NCBI RefSeq assembly: GCF_013393945.1
Contig: NZ_CP040297.1
Location: 3,566,001-3,630,000 of the forward strand
Length of the DNA: 64,000 bases
Origin: Nostoc sp. TCL26-01
Lineage (GTDB): Bacteria; Cyanobacteriota; Cyanobacteriia; Cyanobacteriales; Nostocaceae
Direction: 5' to 3'
Shown here: positions 8,798 through 16,710 of the stretch, piece by piece
How positions within the stretch are numbered: the first letter of the stretch is position 1
How the letters are laid out: the number at the start of each line of letters is the position of its first letter
The notes under the pieces: generated by a model
What the model was told of the DNA's origin: nothing
Seen by the model: the letters and a program-made list of their open reading frames with translations, nothing else
Database searches by the model: none
Position numbers and translations under genes: made by a program

Positions 8798-9490
8798 ATG
8801 GCTTTAAACATAATTCTCAATGCCTTACCTAACTTACTGCTTGGTGCTGTGGTAACGTTGCAAATCACTGCATTTTCAGCTTGTTTGGGGATGGTTGCTG
8901 GTTCATTAATGGGAATTGCACGTCTCTCACCCATAGCACCTCTGCGGTGGCTAACTCGCGCTTATGTAGATTTTTTTCGCGGTACACCTTTACTAGTGCA
9001 GATTTTTATGATTTACTTTGGCTTACCTGCATTAGCTCAAAATTTTGGTGTGACGCTGCGGTTTGACCGTTTTTTAGCGGCTATACTGGCCCTGAGTCTT
9101 AATTCTGCGGCTTACATTAGCGAAATCGTCCGCGCAGGGATTCAATCTATCGAACGGGGACAAACAGAGGCGGCTAAATCATTGGGGATGAATAATGTAC
9201 AGACGATGCGCCACATTATTTTTCCTCAAGCTTTACGGCGGATGATTCCACCATTGGGCAACGAATTTATTACCCTATTAAAAGATACTAGTTTAGTAGC
9301 AGTGATTGGTTTTGAAGAACTATTTCGCCGTGGTCAATTAATTGTGGCTGATACTTATCGTGCTTTCGAGATTTATACAGCAGTTGCTTTAGTATATCTA
9401 GTTTTAACTCTGCTCTCATCACAGTTTTTCTCTTTTTTGGAAGTTTGGATGAACCCAATGATGCGTCAGAGCAAACATCACAAAATTTAA
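8798..9490 (+). CDS. polar amino-acid ABC transporter permease
   Basis: 230 residues of the HisM/GlnP family. Membrane segments occur near residues 10-35 (LLLGAVVTLQITAFSACLGMV), 55-80, 85-105 and 190-215. The cytoplasmic EAA loop appears as GQTEAAKSLGMNNVQTMRHI followed by IFPQALRRMIPPLGNEF. The conserved LVQIFMIYFGLP segment is also present. It partners the binding protein just upstream. No ATP-binding subunit is encoded next to it. Confidence 0.92.
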   Translation: MALNIILNALPNLLLGAVVTLQITAFSACLGMVAGSLMGIARLSPIAPLRWLTRAYVDFFRGTPLLVQIFMIYFGLPALAQNFGVTLRFDRFLAAILALSLNSAAYISEIVRAGIQSIERGQTEAAKSLGMNNVQTMRHIIFPQALRRMIPPLGNEFITLLKDTSLVAVIGFEELFRRGQLIVADTYRAFEIYTAVALVYLVLTLLSSQFFSFLEVWMNPMMRQSKHHKI

Positions 9491-9501
9491 TGATCCCTGT
9501 A

Positions 9502-9537
9502 CCTTCACACCCCAGCTAAACTGATGGCGATCGCTTA
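9502..9537. repeat. 36-bp direct duplicate of part of the nuclease gene
   Basis: These 36 bases are identical to 9989-10024, which lies inside the lipoprotein nuclease coding region (encoding DRHQFSWGVK). Weaker similarity extends a few bases on each side. The copy sits in the spacer upstream of a broken DUF433-type gene. Confidence 0.8.
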
Positions 9538-9596
9538 ACTTGAATGTCGAGTAAAATTATTTAATAATAAAATAGACATCTCTGGCAGGCACGCTT

Positions 9597-9755
9597 ATGA
9601 CCGAGCTTTACGGAGGAACTGACCCTAGAGAGATTCCTGCATACTCCATTAGCGATGCTGCTCGTTATTTACGCATTCCCGCAGTTTTATTTTCTCTTAT
9701 TAAAACTACGATACTCCCAAGGATTAGTAAACTCAGCATCTCCCCAAATACCTAG
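9597..9755 (+). pseudogene. truncated DUF433-type antitoxin-like gene remnant
   Basis: From the ATG at 9597 the frame reads MTELYGGTDPREIPAYSISD then AARYLRIPA. This is the N-terminal start of cyanobacterial DUF433/MerR-like HTH proteins, which are often paired with a toxin. After about 29 codons the homology ends. The frame then runs into the 3' end of the convergent nuclease gene and stops at 9753-9755, a total of 52 codons instead of the roughly 100 or more expected. This looks like a gene cut off by a rearrangement that fused it to the nuclease gene's tail. Confidence 0.72.
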
Positions 9756-10256
9756 TTTTTGCTGTTGCGCTTTGGCTTCGGCTTGCTGGACTAAATCTTT
9801 ACTCGGACACTTGTTTAAATAGGGACGATAAACTTTAGCTAAACCTTCTTGTAACAAAACCTGTTGTACAAAAGTGCCATCTTTTAACCGCACCTCGGCA
9901 ACTTTACGTCCATAACGATCGCTATCTGTAATATTCAAGGTAACACGATCGCCTCCCTGTTTTACCAGTTGTTCTAACCGTTCCTGCGCCTTCACACCCC
10001 AGCTAAACTGATGGCGATCGCTTACACTTTTACTAGCTTTTTCTTTATTAGTATGGGCAATTTCTGGTGCATCCATACAAGCAAACCGCACTGTAAATTT
10101 ATTCCCTTTACCATCTTTTACCACCAGAGTATCACCATCACTCACACGCTCAACGGCATCACCAGACGCACCAAAAAAGCGTTCACACCCCATCAAACAA
10201 AGTAGAATAATCCCTGCACCCAATAACAATAATGCTTGTTTAACTAACTTATTCAT
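9687..10256 (-). CDS. thermonuclease-family (SNase) lipoprotein
   Basis: 189 residues with a lipoprotein signal ending LLCLMGCERF (Cys24). A staphylococcal-nuclease fold follows: RVSDGDTLVVKDG, VRFACMDAPEI, DSDRYGRKVAEVRLKDGTFVQQVLLQEGLAKVY and a C-terminal AQQQKLGIWG. The catalytic Arg, Asp and Glu-type positions of the fold appear to be kept (FACMDAPE, DRYGRKVAEV). It probably degrades DNA or RNA at the cell surface. Its last codons overlap the remnant gene on the other strand. Confidence 0.9.
   Translation of the reverse strand: MNKLVKQALLLLGAGIILLCLMGCERFFGASGDAVERVSDGDTLVVKDGKGNKFTVRFACMDAPEIAHTNKEKASKSVSDRHQFSWGVKAQERLEQLVKQGGDRVTLNITDSDRYGRKVAEVRLKDGTFVQQVLLQEGLAKVYRPYLNKCPSKDLVQQAEAKAQQQKLGIWGDAEFTNPWEYRSFNKRK
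9989..10024. repeat. source copy of the 36-bp duplicated segment
   Basis: This internal stretch of the nuclease gene is identical to 9502-9537 and includes a HIP1 octamer (GCGATCGC). Confidence 0.8.
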
Positions 10257-10321
10257 GCCAACTTTTTATTGGTGTTGATGGCGGCTTATTATATCTCATA
10301 AAAATAGAAATGGTAGACCTG

Positions 10322-10441
10322 GATTTCTCACAAAACGGTAGGGGCGGGTTCATGAGATATTCGTGAATGATTGAAGCATATTTGTGAACCCGCCCCTACA
10401 GCCTCTGGGCTTCGGTTTTATAAATTTCGTGAGAAATTCGG
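10322..10441. mobile_element. small palindromic, MITE-like element
   Basis: Two nested inverted repeats are visible. The inner arms GTAGGGGCGGGTTCA (10338-10352) and TGAACCCGCCCCTAC (10385-10399) are perfect. The outer arms share ATTTCTCAC(A/G)AAA near 10323 and its complement near 10427-10438. The short sequence GGTAGAC occurs just outside both ends (10312-10318 and 10442-10448), which could be a target duplication. No coding capacity. Confidence 0.6.
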
Positions 10442-10462
10442 GGTAGACACCATCCCTATTTC

Positions 10463-11773
10463 TTATTGTTCTATTTCATCTACTGCTTTTGGCACTCCAG
10501 CCGTTAACACCTCATGTCCTGTAGCTGTCACCAAAACATCATCCTCAATGCGAATCCCAATTCCCACCCAACGCGGATCAGTGGCAGGCTGGTCTTCTGC
10601 TAACTTGGTATCTGGGACAATATACAATCCCGGTTCCACCGTCAGCACTTGTCCTGGTTGTAAAATCTGCGGTTTATCCTCACCGTGTTGATAAACCCCC
10701 ACATCATGCACATCCAAACCTAACCAATGGCTAGTGCGGTGCATATAGTAAGGTTTATATTTTTCTTCCTCAATTAACTTATCCACTTCGCCAGTGAGAA
10801 TACCCAGTTCCACCATACCTTCAGTTAAGACACGGACGGCGGTATCATGAACTGATTTGAAAGAATTACCTGGTTGTACTTGCGCGATCGCTTGTTTTTG
10901 CGCTGACAGTACCAGTTCATATAATATCTTTTGTTCTGGCGTAAATTTACCGCTTACCGGAAATGTGCGAGTAATGTCTGAGTTGTAATAATTGTATGAA
11001 CAACCAGCATCAATTAAGAGTAATTCTCCTGATTGGATTTGGCGATTATTTTCGATGTAATGCAAGACACAAGCATTCACCCCAGAAGCCACAATTGAAG
11101 GATACGCTGGCCCCAATGCACCCCGTTTGCGAAAGATATGTTCTATCTCCGCCTGAATTTCGTACTCATAACGTCCTGGTGTAGTGAATTCCCTGGCGTA
11201 ATTGTGTGCTTCCACAGCGATCGCTACTGCTTGACGCATCTGTACCAATTCTGATTCACTTTTAATTAGCCTCAAAGCGTGGATGATAGTACCTGTATCC
11301 TCTATGGCAATCGGCCCTGTACCCCGCTTGGGATAGGTTCGCAGTAACTCTTGGTAATGTCCTAAGATTTTGTCATTAAAATGGCGATCGCGTCCTAAGT
11401 GATAATAAAGGCGATCAGCTTTTTCTAAATACTGGGGTAATTTTTCATCAAGTTCGGCAATGGGGTACACTTCATCTGCACCGTAGATTTCTTTCGCTGC
11501 TTCCACTCCACACAAATAACCCGTCCAAACTTCCTTTTCTCGATCCTTTGGCTGCACAAACAGCACAAACTTATGTTCTTGATGGTGGGGTGCTAACACA
11601 GCCACCGCCTGCGGTTCGTTGAAACCAGTCAGGTAGAAAAAATCACTATCCTGGCGATAAGCGTATTCGACATCGTTGTGCATCACCGCCATTGGCGCAC
11701 TGCGAAAAATAGCTGTACCATTACCAATTTTCGCCATTAATTGCTCACGACGTTGCCGATATTCTGCTTGCAT
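10463..11773 (-). CDS. pepP: Xaa-Pro aminopeptidase (aminopeptidase P)
   Basis: 436 residues, normal for PepP. The N-terminal creatinase-like domain (MQAEYRQRREQLMAKI, FYLTGFNEPQAVAVL) precedes the pita-bread catalytic domain from about residue 180. Metal ligands are visible in LLLIDAGCSYNYYNSDITRT (two Asp), HRTSHWLGLDVHDVG (His), TVEPGLYI (Glu) and GIRIEDDVLV (Glu). It removes the N-terminal residue before proline and is cytosolic. Single gene with no operon partner. Confidence 0.95.
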   Translation of the reverse strand: MQAEYRQRREQLMAKIGNGTAIFRSAPMAVMHNDVEYAYRQDSDFFYLTGFNEPQAVAVLAPHHQEHKFVLFVQPKDREKEVWTGYLCGVEAAKEIYGADEVYPIAELDEKLPQYLEKADRLYYHLGRDRHFNDKILGHYQELLRTYPKRGTGPIAIEDTGTIIHALRLIKSESELVQMRQAVAIAVEAHNYAREFTTPGRYEYEIQAEIEHIFRKRGALGPAYPSIVASGVNACVLHYIENNRQIQSGELLLIDAGCSYNYYNSDITRTFPVSGKFTPEQKILYELVLSAQKQAIAQVQPGNSFKSVHDTAVRVLTEGMVELGILTGEVDKLIEEEKYKPYYMHRTSHWLGLDVHDVGVYQHGEDKPQILQPGQVLTVEPGLYIVPDTKLAEDQPATDPRWVGIGIRIEDDVLVTATGHEVLTAGVPKAVDEIEQ

Positions 11774-12324
11774 AGCTGTTTAATGTTGTAAATTATGGTC
11801 TGATCTTACATTTTATACAATTGTATTAGATGTAGTAGATTGGGTGTAGCAATGCGTAACCCAACACGCTGATCTATGGGAATCCGATGTGATTTTTGCA
11901 TAAAATTAAGTATTTGTAGTCTAACGCACCTAATACCATTTCACGTTAATCATGATGCACGTAAACTATGTAGAGAAGTTGCCATGCAACGTCTCTACTG
12001 TTTTTGTTTAATTGATTTAATTCCTATTCTGTTATCAGGGTAACATTTACAAGAAATAAAAAACACAAAAAATCATACTTTTGTCCGAGAAATCTGACAT
12101 TAATAACAACAAAAATATTTTTAAAAAACTGTTTATTTAAGACTTGTATTTTTCTAAAAAATATTTAAAATAGAGAATCAAAAATGTAGGCAAAATTTGA
12201 CATTAAGGGAAACATCAAGTGATTAAAAGAAATTTTTTAAAACTTGAAAGAATGTTATTAAATGACAGAATTAACAGTTGCTTCTGAGCTAAAACTCTTA
12301 TGACAACAGTCATAAAAACACGCT
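11774..12324. other. 551-bp intergenic region
   Basis: No gene seen. It holds a short palindrome at 11970-11998 with arms GTAGAGA.GTTGC / GCAACGTCTCTAC, related to several others in the window, and an AT-rich stretch (12010-12260) likely to carry the promoter of the propeller-protein gene. Confidence 0.5.
11970..11998. repeat. dispersed small palindrome (GTAGAGACGTTGC family)
   Basis: Inverted arms of about 13 bp with one mismatch, followed by TG. Sister copies are at 15200, 27899, 29030, 40431 and 48179. Confidence 0.7.
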
Positions 12325-13563
12325 ATGTCTGACAACAATAATTTTGCCGCCAGAATAAAGAGTGCCTTTGAAGATTCTTCGATAAAATCCAGTAGTTTAG
12401 TCTCTAGTGCTTATATTCAATCGGATTTCAATCCCAATCCACTAGGCACTACAAGTTCTTCATCATATCTAGATACATCAGACGTAGTAGTACCATCTTC
12501 TCCCTTTACTAGCGCCAATCCCAATCCCAATCCTTACCTGACTAGCGCAGCCATTTCTCCTGATTTCAATGGTGATGGTAAAGCGGATAAAGTTTGGCTA
12601 AATACGCAAACAGGCGAGATTGTTGTCCGCTTAATGGATGGCGCAACAACCACACAAGAAGCGTCTTTGGGTACATATGACTTATCCACTTGGACTTATA
12701 AAATTGCCGATTTTAATAGTGATGGCAAGACAGACTTCTTGTTGCGGAATAATGCCACAGGTGAAAATGCGATCGCTTTAATGGATGGAACCAGAGTAGC
12801 TAACTTTGTTTATCTAGACAAAGTAGATCCAGGTTGGAATGCCAGCATCGGCGATTTTGACGGCGATCGCAAAACTGATATCTATTGGAATAATGCCCAA
12901 ACTGGCCAAAATGCGATTTGGTTGATGGATGGTACAACCGTAGTCAGTGCGAATGTTTTAGATGCTACCGATCCCGGTCTAAGCGCCACTGTTGTGGATT
13001 TTGACGGTAACGGTAAGAGTGATCTCTTCTTTAGAAATGCCACCACTGGCGATAACAGCGTCTGGTTTATGGATGGTACACAAGCCACCAAGTACTCTCT
13101 ACAATCACAAGACGCATCCTGGACTTACAGCCTGGGTGATTTTAACGGTGACTTTACCACTGACCTTCTCTGGCGCAACACCAGCACCGGCGAGAACAAA
13201 ATTTGGACAATGAACGGTATCTTCGTCACAGAAGGCGCTGTCAACACCCTCAGTACCGACTGGACAGCCAGCATCGGTGATTTCAATGGTGATGGTAAGA
13301 CAGATATCTTCTGGCACAATGGTACAACCGGCGAGAACACCGCTTGGTTGATGGACGGTACAGCAGTTAGTAGCGAAGCCTTCTTACCCAGCAATGGCGC
13401 AGCTTCTAAGCCATATCTCGGTGATTACAACGGTGATGGCAAGACTGACATCTACTGGCGCGATCAGGCAAGCGGAACAGATACAATTTGGACAATGGAC
13501 GGCACAAAAGCCAGTGAAACTCTGGTGACTAATCCACTGACTCCAGAGTGGTATACAGCGTAA
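12325..13563 (+). CDS. FG-GAP/VCBS repeat protein, predicted seven-bladed beta-propeller
   Basis: 412 residues. After a Ser-rich head (residues 1-80) come seven repeats of about 47 residues, each opening with a Ca-binding loop such as PDFNGDGKADKVW, ADFNSDGKTDFLL, GDFDGDRKTDIYW, VDFDGNGKSDLFF, GDFNGDFTTDLLW, GDFNGDGKTDIFW and GDYNGDGKTDIYW. Each continues with TGEN..WLMDGT. The fifth loop lacks one canonical residue (GDFTTD). Seven blades match the integrin-alpha propeller. No classical signal peptide is present, although such proteins are normally extracellular. The ligand is unknown. Confidence 0.9.
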   Translation: MSDNNNFAARIKSAFEDSSIKSSSLVSSAYIQSDFNPNPLGTTSSSSYLDTSDVVVPSSPFTSANPNPNPYLTSAAISPDFNGDGKADKVWLNTQTGEIVVRLMDGATTTQEASLGTYDLSTWTYKIADFNSDGKTDFLLRNNATGENAIALMDGTRVANFVYLDKVDPGWNASIGDFDGDRKTDIYWNNAQTGQNAIWLMDGTTVVSANVLDATDPGLSATVVDFDGNGKSDLFFRNATTGDNSVWFMDGTQATKYSLQSQDASWTYSLGDFNGDFTTDLLWRNTSTGENKIWTMNGIFVTEGAVNTLSTDWTASIGDFNGDGKTDIFWHNGTTGENTAWLMDGTAVSSEAFLPSNGAASKPYLGDYNGDGKTDIYWRDQASGTDTIWTMDGTKASETLVTNPLTPEWYTA

Positions 13564-13633
13564 AAAACTAGAGGCTAGATTTTTTACTAGCCTCTAACCT
13601 CTAGTCATTTCAAACTAATTTCTAGTGACCAAT

Positions 13634-13702
13634 TCCTCTGTGTCTCTGTGCCTTTGTGGTAAAAAAGTAATTTATTTAACCACAAAGACACAAAGGCACA
13701 AA
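13634..13702. repeat. fold-back repeat of the ACCACAAAGGCACAAAG family, second copy
   Basis: CTCTGTGCCTTTGTGGT on the left pairs with ACCACAAAGACACAAAGG on the right around a TAATTTATT centre. It lies between convergent genes and could act as a terminator. Confidence 0.75.
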
Positions 13703-13774
13703 GTTAAAAAGTGAAAGAGGAATTTCTGGACTAAGATTTTTATCCACCTTGAAAGGTCTACTTCTAACCTTTAA

Positions 13775-14542
13775 TTAAAACTTGTAACTTAAAACCTGAA
13801 TCACAGTACTATCAGGCAAATTACTAGAACTAATATTAATAGCGTCACTATTACTACGACGTAGAGTCACACCTTGCATTAAAGTGAGAAAATCATCTAG
13901 GGGTAAAATACTGCACGTTGCAGCATCAGCAGCTTGGGTGCGGTAGTGAGTGGGAATCACCAGCTTAGGATTTAATACCTCAATTGCTTGTTTAGCTTCT
14001 TGGGGATTGTAAGCTTTGTCACTTCCTCCCACAGGGATGAACAACACATCAGGTCTTCCCATGAGGATTTTTTGTTCAATAGAAATCTGTGCAGCCGCCC
14101 CACCCAAGTGCAGGATATCAACTCCGCCCTGTTTCCATTTCCAAGCAGTATTCATGCCAAATTGTTTACCGGCTTTGCGGTCATGAGCGATCGCAATTCC
14201 TTGAAATTTGATAGACTTAAACTCGTAAGCTCCTGGCTCGTATATCAGCTTAGGATTTCCCGGTAGCCCCTGAATATCACCTTCATCCAACAATTGACTG
14301 CTAATTAATACTAAATCTGCTGCTACCTTTGGTTGACGATAACCAGCAGTGCAACCCACTTTCCGAAATGGATTGACCAGAATTTTTATCCCACCACCAG
14401 TGAATAGAAAGCAAGTATGACCCAACCACTGCACTGATAAACCGCTAGATTGTGCATCAGCTTGACGGTGTGAACCAAGGGTGGAGACTAAAGCTGTAGC
14501 TAACCCCGCCCCAGCATAGCCTATCAACTGTCGTCGTTTCAT
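13775..14542 (-). CDS. Tat-exported metallo-beta-lactamase-fold protein lacking the metal-binding motif
   Basis: 255 residues with a twin-arginine signal (MKRRQLIGYAGAGLATALVS, cleavage near AQS). A UlaG-like MBL fold follows: SVQWLGHTCFLFTGGGIKIL and a later VIPTHYRTQ. The canonical SHxHxDH site falls on ISSQLLDEGD (residues 80-89). Only the Asp is kept and all three His are lost, so zinc hydrolase activity is unlikely. It starts 3 nt after trpG ends, so the two are probably co-transcribed. It may be a binding or structural derivative. Confidence 0.8.
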   Translation of the reverse strand: MKRRQLIGYAGAGLATALVSTLGSHRQADAQSSGLSVQWLGHTCFLFTGGGIKILVNPFRKVGCTAGYRQPKVAADLVLISSQLLDEGDIQGLPGNPKLIYEPGAYEFKSIKFQGIAIAHDRKAGKQFGMNTAWKWKQGGVDILHLGGAAAQISIEQKILMGRPDVLFIPVGGSDKAYNPQEAKQAIEVLNPKLVIPTHYRTQAADAATCSILPLDDFLTLMQGVTLRRSNSDAINISSSNLPDSTVIQVLSYKF

Positions 14543-14545
14543 TAA

Positions 14546-15145
14546 TTACTCTCTTAACTCTAACTGTGCCAAAAAGTTTCGCAGTAACTGCTTTCCTGAA
14601 GAGGTGAGAACACTCTCTGGGTGAAATTGGACTCCTTGAATTTGCGGATAGTTCCGGTGTCGCACTCCCATAATTGTCCCATCTTCTACCCAAGCAGTGA
14701 TTTCTAACACTTCGGGGCAGGTCTGACGCTCAATCACCAGACTATGATATCTGGTAGCAATCATCGGATTTTCTAATCCCTGGAAAACTCCAACTCCAGT
14801 GTGTGTTACGGGAGAAGTTTTACCGTGCATTAACTCTGGAGCAGAGACAATTTTACCACCAAACACTTGACCAATACTTTGATGTCCCAAACACACACCC
14901 AAAATCGGCAAGTTAGTACCTAGTTGTTGAATTAAATCTAAAGATATACCTGCATCTTCTGGACGACCGGGGCCAGGGGAAATCACGACAGCATCAGGAT
15001 TTAAAGCGTGAATTTCTGCTACAGATATCTTATCGTTGCGAAAAACTCGAATATCTGATGCTACAGGAAACTGAGCCGCCAGTTCTCCCAAATACTGTAC
15101 TAGATTGTAGGTGAAACTGTCGTAATTATCGATGACTATAATCAC
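14546..15145 (-). CDS. trpG: anthranilate/aminodeoxychorismate synthase glutamine amidotransferase subunit
   Basis: 199 residues, a stand-alone class I glutamine amidotransferase. The catalytic triad is visible as Cys85 in GVCLGHQ, and His175 and Glu177 in GVQFHPES. The oxyanion region ISPGPGRPEDAG is also present. It supplies ammonia to TrpE for anthranilate and possibly to PabB for folate. The partner subunit is not in the window. The N-terminus MIIVIDNYDSFTYNLVQYLG is typical, and the start is unambiguous. Confidence 0.94.
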   Translation of the reverse strand: MIIVIDNYDSFTYNLVQYLGELAAQFPVASDIRVFRNDKISVAEIHALNPDAVVISPGPGRPEDAGISLDLIQQLGTNLPILGVCLGHQSIGQVFGGKIVSAPELMHGKTSPVTHTGVGVFQGLENPMIATRYHSLVIERQTCPEVLEITAWVEDGTIMGVRHRNYPQIQGVQFHPESVLTSSGKQLLRNFLAQLELRE

Positions 15146-15199
15146 AGTTTATAACTCCTGCTTTTTTTAGTGCTGAGTGATGCGTTGCCCGAAATCCCT

Positions 15200-15228
15200 G
15201 TAGAGACGTTGCACTGCAACGTCTCTAC
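15200..15228. repeat. dispersed small perfect palindrome
   Basis: Perfect arms GTAGAGACGTTGCA / TGCAACGTCTCTAC around a single C. The surrounding bases (GCCCGAAATCC before, TCATTTTT after) are shared with the copy at 29030. With the T-run it resembles a Rho-independent terminator. Confidence 0.8.
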
Positions 15229-15305
15229 ATTCATTTTTACCAGATGTATATTTTACTCCTGCATCACTCGTTAATCTTATGTACTGCCTTTGGCGGTAGA
15301 TGATA

Positions 15306-16244
15306 TTACTGATATGATTGTGTCGCTTTGAGCATATGGTAGGTGATAATTAACTGGGTCAAAGCTAAGGGGTAACTTTGCAGTGTTTCACCTGTTGTAC
15401 CCGCAACTTTACCTAGTTCTGGGTTGCTTTCGCGATCGCAGATATTCTTGAGATATGGCATATCAGAACACATGATATGCTCTAGTTTATTCACCTGATC
15501 TAAGGTGGCGTGACCGTCAACTTCTAGCACGTCTACAGGTTTATTCATATCCCTGTCTAATCCCAAGCGAATGGCTGACAGAGAATTACCATCAGTCAAA
15601 TTAATAATCGGTGTAAAATCTGGGTGGGGAATAGTGGGACGCAACACTAAGCGCACATTCAAGTGTCCGTTGGTTTCATCCTCTACGTCGCCGGGGGGAT
15701 AAAAACTAACTACGATATCAGACCATTGCCGTTGGGGACGAATATATTGTTCTGAGTCTGGTTCGCGTTTTGCCAATTCTGCCAAGACTTGTTCTGGGGT
15801 GTAGCCGCGTTTTTGGGTATCGCGTTTGATTTTCCATTGGGCGCGGATTTTTTCTGGAGGAGCAAGATAGACCTTCACATCGTAACATTCACGGGCAGCA
15901 CGGGTAGAGTAACCAAGTAACCCTTCGATAATCACAAATTTACTGGGTTTGATGTATTGTGGCGGCTCAAAAGTCCCTGTTTTGTGACTATACACTGGTT
16001 TCAAGATTGATTGCCCTGTGCGTAACAGCGATAGGTGCTGCTGCATGATATCTAAATAGTTACAATCGGGGTGGAGTGCAGTGATGCCAATTTCTGCACG
16101 TTGCTGGCGATCGTAGCGATGATAATCATCTGTACAAATGAGCGTAACATTTTCTGGGCCTAATACCTGGGCAATACCTTTAGTTAATGTTGTTTTCCCA
16201 GCAGCACTATCACCAACAATACCAAGAATAATTGGACGGCTCAT
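15306..16244 (-). CDS. phosphoribulokinase/uridine kinase family protein (PRK paralogue)
   Basis: 312 residues starting MSRPIILGIVGDSAAGKTTL, with the P-loop GDSAAGKT, then CTDDYHRYDRQQRAEIGITA (substrate loop typical of phosphoribulokinase) and FVIIEGLLGYSTRAARECYD (Walker B type). It differs from the housekeeping cyanobacterial Prk: it is shorter and lacks the N-terminal CGKS-type cysteine motif used in CP12/thioredoxin control. I therefore regard it as a paralogue whose substrate is not certain. Monocistronic. Confidence 0.82.
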   Translation of the reverse strand: MSRPIILGIVGDSAAGKTTLTKGIAQVLGPENVTLICTDDYHRYDRQQRAEIGITALHPDCNYLDIMQQHLSLLRTGQSILKPVYSHKTGTFEPPQYIKPSKFVIIEGLLGYSTRAARECYDVKVYLAPPEKIRAQWKIKRDTQKRGYTPEQVLAELAKREPDSEQYIRPQRQWSDIVVSFYPPGDVEDETNGHLNVRLVLRPTIPHPDFTPIINLTDGNSLSAIRLGLDRDMNKPVDVLEVDGHATLDQVNKLEHIMCSDMPYLKNICDRESNPELGKVAGTTGETLQSYPLALTQLIITYHMLKATQSYQ

Positions 16245-16710
16245 AATACCCCCCCCGATGTGAGCAACTTTAATAATAAATTTGGCAGAGAATGTCTTCT
16301 TATTCTAGAAGGGATTGGGAAAAGTCAATCACCTAAAAACAGGCTATGCAACATCTCTATACATTAAACGCATCAGTATGCTGATTTCTTGCATAATTAC
16401 ATCTGTATTGCAGTAGGATTTTAAAATTTTTATCTATGCAAATCATCCCTTAGTGAAGCAATTTTTTCTGACTTTGGAAGCATGGTCAACAAATAACAAA
16501 AATACCTACTATGGCAGAAGTAGTCAGCTAGTGGATAAACAGGTGCAAAAAGGGAAAGAGTGATGGTCAGGATGAAAAATCTTTCTTCCCCTACTCCCCT
16601 TTTTGCTTTAGGTGCAGTCTAAGAAGTATTGCATATCCGGGGCATTTGCTTGTCTTTAGGATATACAAGAGTAGTAAAGCAGCATAGGGGATCAAGACAG
16701 GGTAGGGATT
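16245..16710. promoter_or_regulatory. 466-bp divergent intergenic region
   Basis: It separates the divergent kinase-like and PGM1-type genes. No gene, hairpin or known operator was identified. AGGGGATCAAGACAGGG just upstream of 16711 includes the likely ribosome-binding area. Confidence 0.4.

Noticed and set aside
10371..10691. Plus-strand 106-codon frame over the pepP 3' end
   Set aside because: It is a shadow of pepP in the antisense frame, starting in the palindromic element.
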